A stretch of 64,000 nt of DNA from Streptomyces sp. NBC_00440 (GTDB lineage: Bacteria; Actinomycetota; Actinomycetes; Streptomycetales; Streptomycetaceae). The translations under genes and the position numbers were made by a program. The stretch is taken from assembly GCF_036014215.1 (NCBI RefSeq), contig NZ_CP107921.1:3645001-3709000 (forward strand), in the 5' to 3' direction. The notes under the pieces were generated by a model, which saw only the letters and a list, made by a program, of their open reading frames with translations, did not search any database and was not told where the DNA came from. Below are positions 61,114 to 64,000 of the stretch, one piece after another (position 1 is the stretch's first letter; every line of letters begins with the position of its first letter).

Positions 61114-62222
61114 CCTCCGCTGAACCGACCACCACCGCACCGCCCCAGGGGGACGGCGACGGCTCGATCGTGGCCAAGCTCTCCACGCTCGACCGTTTCC
61201 TGGCCGTGTGGATCCTCATCGCCATGGCGCTCGGGCTGGGCCTGGGGCGCCTGATCCCCGGCCTGAACGACGCACTGGCCAAGGTCGAGATCGGCGGAGT
61301 CTCGCTGCCTATCGCCGTCGGCCTGCTGATCATGATGTACCCGGTCCTGGCGAAGGTCCGCTACAACAAGCTGGATTCGGTCACCGGCGACAAGAAGCTC
61401 ATGGTGTCCTCGCTGGTCATCAACTGGATCGTGGGCCCGGCCGTGATGTTCGCGCTGGCCTGGATCTTCCTGCCGGACCTGCCGGAGTACCGCACCGGCC
61501 TGATCATCGTCGGCCTGGCCCGCTGCATCGCCATGGTCATCATCTGGAACGACCTGGCCTGCGGCGATCGTGAAGCGGCCGCCGTCCTCGTCGCCCTCAA
61601 CTCCGTCTTCCAGGTCATCGCCTTCGGCCTGTTCGGCTGGCTCTACCTCGACCTGCTCCCCAAGTGGCTGGGCCTGGGCGACGGCCAGAGCCTCGACATC
61701 TCCCCCTGGAAGATCGCCCTGAACGTCGTCATCTTCCTCGGCGTCCCGCTCCTCGCCGGGTTCCTCACCCGCACACTCGGTGAGAAGAAGATGGGCCGCG
61801 AGCGCTACGAGACGAAGTTCCTGCCGAAGATCGGCCCCTGGGCGCTGTACGGGCTGCTCTTCACCATCGTGATCCTCTTCGCCCTCCAGGGAAAGACGAT
61901 CACCTCGCAGCCGCTGGACGTCGTACGGATCGCAGCTCCGCTGCTCGTCTACTTCGGGATCATGTTCTTCGGCACCTTCCTCCTCGGGAAGGGCCTGGGA
62001 CTGGCCTACGACCGCACCGCGACGCTGGCGTTCACCGCGGCGGGCAACAACTTCGAGCTGGCCATCGCGGTCGCCATCGCCACCTTCGGCGTCACCTCCG
62101 GCCAGGCCCTCTCCGGCGTGGTCGGCCCGCTCATCGAGGTGCCCGTGCTGATCGGCCTGGTCTACGTCGCACTCGCCTGGCGCAAGAAGTTCGCTGCCGA
62201 CGCGGTGACGACGGCCCCGTGA
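61110..62222 (+). CDS. acr3: Arsenite efflux permease Acr3
   Basis: The 370-residue protein has about ten membrane segments. It includes PIAVGLLIMMYPVLAKVRY, the conserved Cys in GLARCIAMVIIWNDLACGD, and FTAAGNNFELAIAVAIATFG, all hallmarks of Acr3. It expels arsenite produced by ArsC. The GTG start overlaps the arsR stop (GTGA), and its own stop overlaps the next frame. Confidence 0.95.
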   Translation: MTSAEPTTTAPPQGDGDGSIVAKLSTLDRFLAVWILIAMALGLGLGRLIPGLNDALAKVEIGGVSLPIAVGLLIMMYPVLAKVRYNKLDSVTGDKKLMVSSLVINWIVGPAVMFALAWIFLPDLPEYRTGLIIVGLARCIAMVIIWNDLACGDREAAAVLVALNSVFQVIAFGLFGWLYLDLLPKWLGLGDGQSLDISPWKIALNVVIFLGVPLLAGFLTRTLGEKKMGRERYETKFLPKIGPWALYGLLFTIVILFALQGKTITSQPLDVVRIAAPLLVYFGIMFFGTFLLGKGLGLAYDRTATLAFTAAGNNFELAIAVAIATFGVTSGQALSGVVGPLIEVPVLIGLVYVALAWRKKFAADAVTTAP

Positions 62223-62796
62223 CACGCACGGTGGACGTGGTGGTGATCGGCGGCGGGCAGGCAGGACTCACCGCCGGCTACCACCTGCGCCGCAAGAAAA
62301 CTCGACTTCATCATCCTCGATGCCCAGAACGAGCCGGGCGGCGCCTGGCCTGTCCGAGCTCCGCCTCGCCCTGGACGAGCGTCTCCAGGCCCCCGCTGAG
62401 CTCGCCCCGCTGATCGACCCGAACCAGCACTCCTGCGGCAGCGTCCACCCGCACGGCCACCGCGAACTGTCCCACCCCGAGACGGGGATCTACCTCGTCG
62501 GGATGAAGTCCTACGGCCGCGCCCCCACCTTTCTCGCGATGACCGGCTACGAGCAGGTCCGCTCCGTCACCGCCGCCATCGCGGGCGACACCGAATCCGC
62601 CGACCGCGTCGAACTCGCCCTCCCCGGAACGGGAGTCTGCGGCGGCGCCGGACTGTTCGACGAACCGGCCGCCGACCAGGCGAACGGAGGCGGCTGCTGC
62701 GCTCCGACGCCCACTCTGGTGCAGATCGGCGCTTCCGCGCCTGACACTGCCGTGGACGCCGACGAGCCGGCCCCGTCCGGTGGCTGCTGCGCCTGA
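62219..62796 (+). pseudogene. Broken ArsO-like FAD-dependent monooxygenase
   Basis: The start overlaps the acr3 stop and opens with the FAD motif VVVIGGGQAGLTAGYHLRR. An extra A near 62300 shifts the frame; the next frame continues KLDFIILDAQNEPGGAW and then stops matching. The family C-terminus resumes as LIDPNQHSCGSV and IYLVGMKSYGRAPTFLAMTG, followed by a Cys-rich tail with two CC pairs. Most of the middle (about 200 residues) is gone. The relatives are flavoproteins of arsenic operons; this copy should be inactive. Confidence 0.8.
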
Positions 62797-62821
62797 CCCG
62801 CTGAGGTGGTGAGGGTGGTAT

Positions 62822-62860
62822 GCCGCAGGCCCGACCGGAGTCTCCGGTCGGGCCTGCGGC
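62822..62860. terminator. Terminator of the ars operon
   Basis: Perfect 19-bp arms (GCCGCAGGCCCGACCGGAG and its complement) are separated by a single T. It begins 26 nt after the ars cassette. Confidence 0.85.
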
Positions 62861-63004
62861 CATGTGCGGGGTCAGGGACTGCGCCGCCGGGTGGGCACAG
62901 GTCGGCCGGTTCGGCGGGTGCTCATCAAGGCGACGCTCCGCGCGTTCCCTCACGCGAGCGCTTCCACGGCGCCCCCGTCGTGCGGACCGTCGCGCCCCGA
63001 ACAT

Positions 63005-63039
63005 AAAAAACCCCAAGTCACCGGCTACGCGACCTGGGG
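63005..63039 (-). terminator. Terminator of tRNA-Thr
   Basis: On the minus strand CCCCAGGTC pairs with GACTTGGGG (one mismatch), followed by TTTTTT. It starts 9 nt beyond the tRNA 3' end and is a classic intrinsic terminator. Confidence 0.85.
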
Positions 63040-63047
63040 TCCCACAG

Positions 63048-63121
63048 AGCCCCCTATCGGATTCGAACCGATGACCTACGCATTACAAGTGCGTTGCTCT
63101 GGCCAGCTGAGCTAAGGAGGC
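63048..63121 (-). tRNA. tRNA-Thr (anticodon UGU)
   Basis: The minus strand folds as a complete 74-nt tRNA. The acceptor arms GCCTCCT/AGGGGGC are joined by a D arm TAGCTCAGCTGGCCAGAGCA, an anticodon loop CTTGTAA with anticodon TGT, and a T arm with GGTTCGAATCC. The discriminator is U and CCA is not encoded. Confidence 0.95.
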
Positions 63122-63233
63122 GTGTCGGAGCATTCTAACCGCAGTGCGGGCGTGACCTCGTCGGGAATTTGCCCGGCCCCGAACTACTGACAGACCGCAA
63201 ACCGCCAGGTAGCGTCTCGTTGCAGTTCACCCG

Positions 63234-63249
63234 TGTGGACTACACCACT
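63234..63249. promoter_or_regulatory. DasR-like (dre) site upstream of msiK
   Basis: TGTGGACTACACCACT matches the recalled dre consensus at 13 of 16 positions and is nearly palindromic (GTGG...CCAC). It lies 53 nt before the msiK start. Confidence 0.5.
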
Positions 63250-63302
63250 CACCTTTACTCGGATCGTCCGGCACGTTCCTGCCGGTGAAGGAGCGCACAC
63301 CC

Positions 63303-64000
<698 letters not shown>

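Noticed and set aside
62320..62796. Intact small arsenic-related gene starting at 62320
   Set aside because: The first 20-25 residues do not match the family, and the rest is only the C-terminus of a larger flavoprotein whose N-terminus lies in the frame just upstream. A pseudogene explains both parts.
63048..63121. tRNA-Thr as an integration site for a mobile element spanning the ars cassette
   Set aside because: No integrase gene and no second copy of the tRNA 3' end were found near the cassette borders.

Overview
The window is high-GC actinobacterial DNA and almost certainly comes from a Streptomyces chromosome. Codons strongly prefer G or C at the third position, and GTG starts and ATGA/GTGA overlaps are common. 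The gene content and order match, from memory, the S. coelicolor core region running from groEL2 to msiK. Most genes are chromosomal housekeeping or stress functions. No transposase, integrase, prophage gene, CRISPR array or large biosynthetic cluster was seen.

Layout. 1-5.9 kb: a DUF11 repeat protein, a decayed caspase/WD40 gene, a D-Ala-D-Ala carboxypeptidase, and an HTH/zinc-ribbon gene followed by a Uma2-type nuclease. 5.9-11.6 kb: groEL2 with CIRCE, a cold-shock gene, a thrC-cysO operon behind a SAM riboswitch, and gpgS. 11.9-16.2 kb: an APC permease, convergent otsA and otsB, and a DUF3263 gene. 16.3-21 kb: amino-sugar uptake and catabolism (sugar-binding lipoprotein, nagK-nagA with a DasR-like site, a PfkB kinase). 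21-28 kb: a carbohydrate-binding membrane protein, the diguanylate cyclase cdgB, a flavin reductase, arfB, terD, azoR and an ECF sigma factor. 28-46.5 kb: a mixed set of small enzymes, two oxidoreductases, an MFS exporter, a GNAT-AAA+ fusion, an aminoglycoside-kinase-like gene, a rhomboid-like protein, and a MarR/ClC pair. 46.6-52.3 kb: a UbiD/UbiX-type decarboxylase cassette with a divergent double AsnC regulator, then a secreted alpha-L-fucosidase. 52.5-59.6 kb: regulators, an exporter and small enzymes (LysR, MFS, SnoaL-like, alpha/beta hydrolase, HTH plus membrane protein, RidA, HD, GlxA). 59.7-62.9 kb: a small arsenic cassette (arsC, arsR, acr3, broken arsO) bordered on the left by gene remnants and a heptanucleotide array. 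63.0-64.0 kb: tRNA-Thr(UGU) and the start of msiK, which is cut by the window edge.

Links between genes. DasR-like operators sit before nagK-nagA and msiK, and a weaker one precedes the fucosidase. This suggests a shared amino-sugar and glycan response: MsiK is the shared ATPase of sugar ABC importers and NagK/NagA process imported GlcNAc. The SAM riboswitch puts threonine synthase and the cysteine sulfur carrier CysO under one methionine-cycle signal. The ubiD-PNPOx-ubiX trio encodes a prenyl-FMN decarboxylase together with its cofactor enzyme.

The most interesting leads are the SAM riboswitch with overlapping downstream hairpins, the UbiD cassette, the GNAT-AAA+ fusion, the in-frame heptamer expansion inside a DUF6879 remnant, the doubly deleted caspase/WD40 gene, and several undescribed perfect palindromes next to regulator genes. 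All identifications come from reading the sequence and recalled family knowledge; no database search was run.
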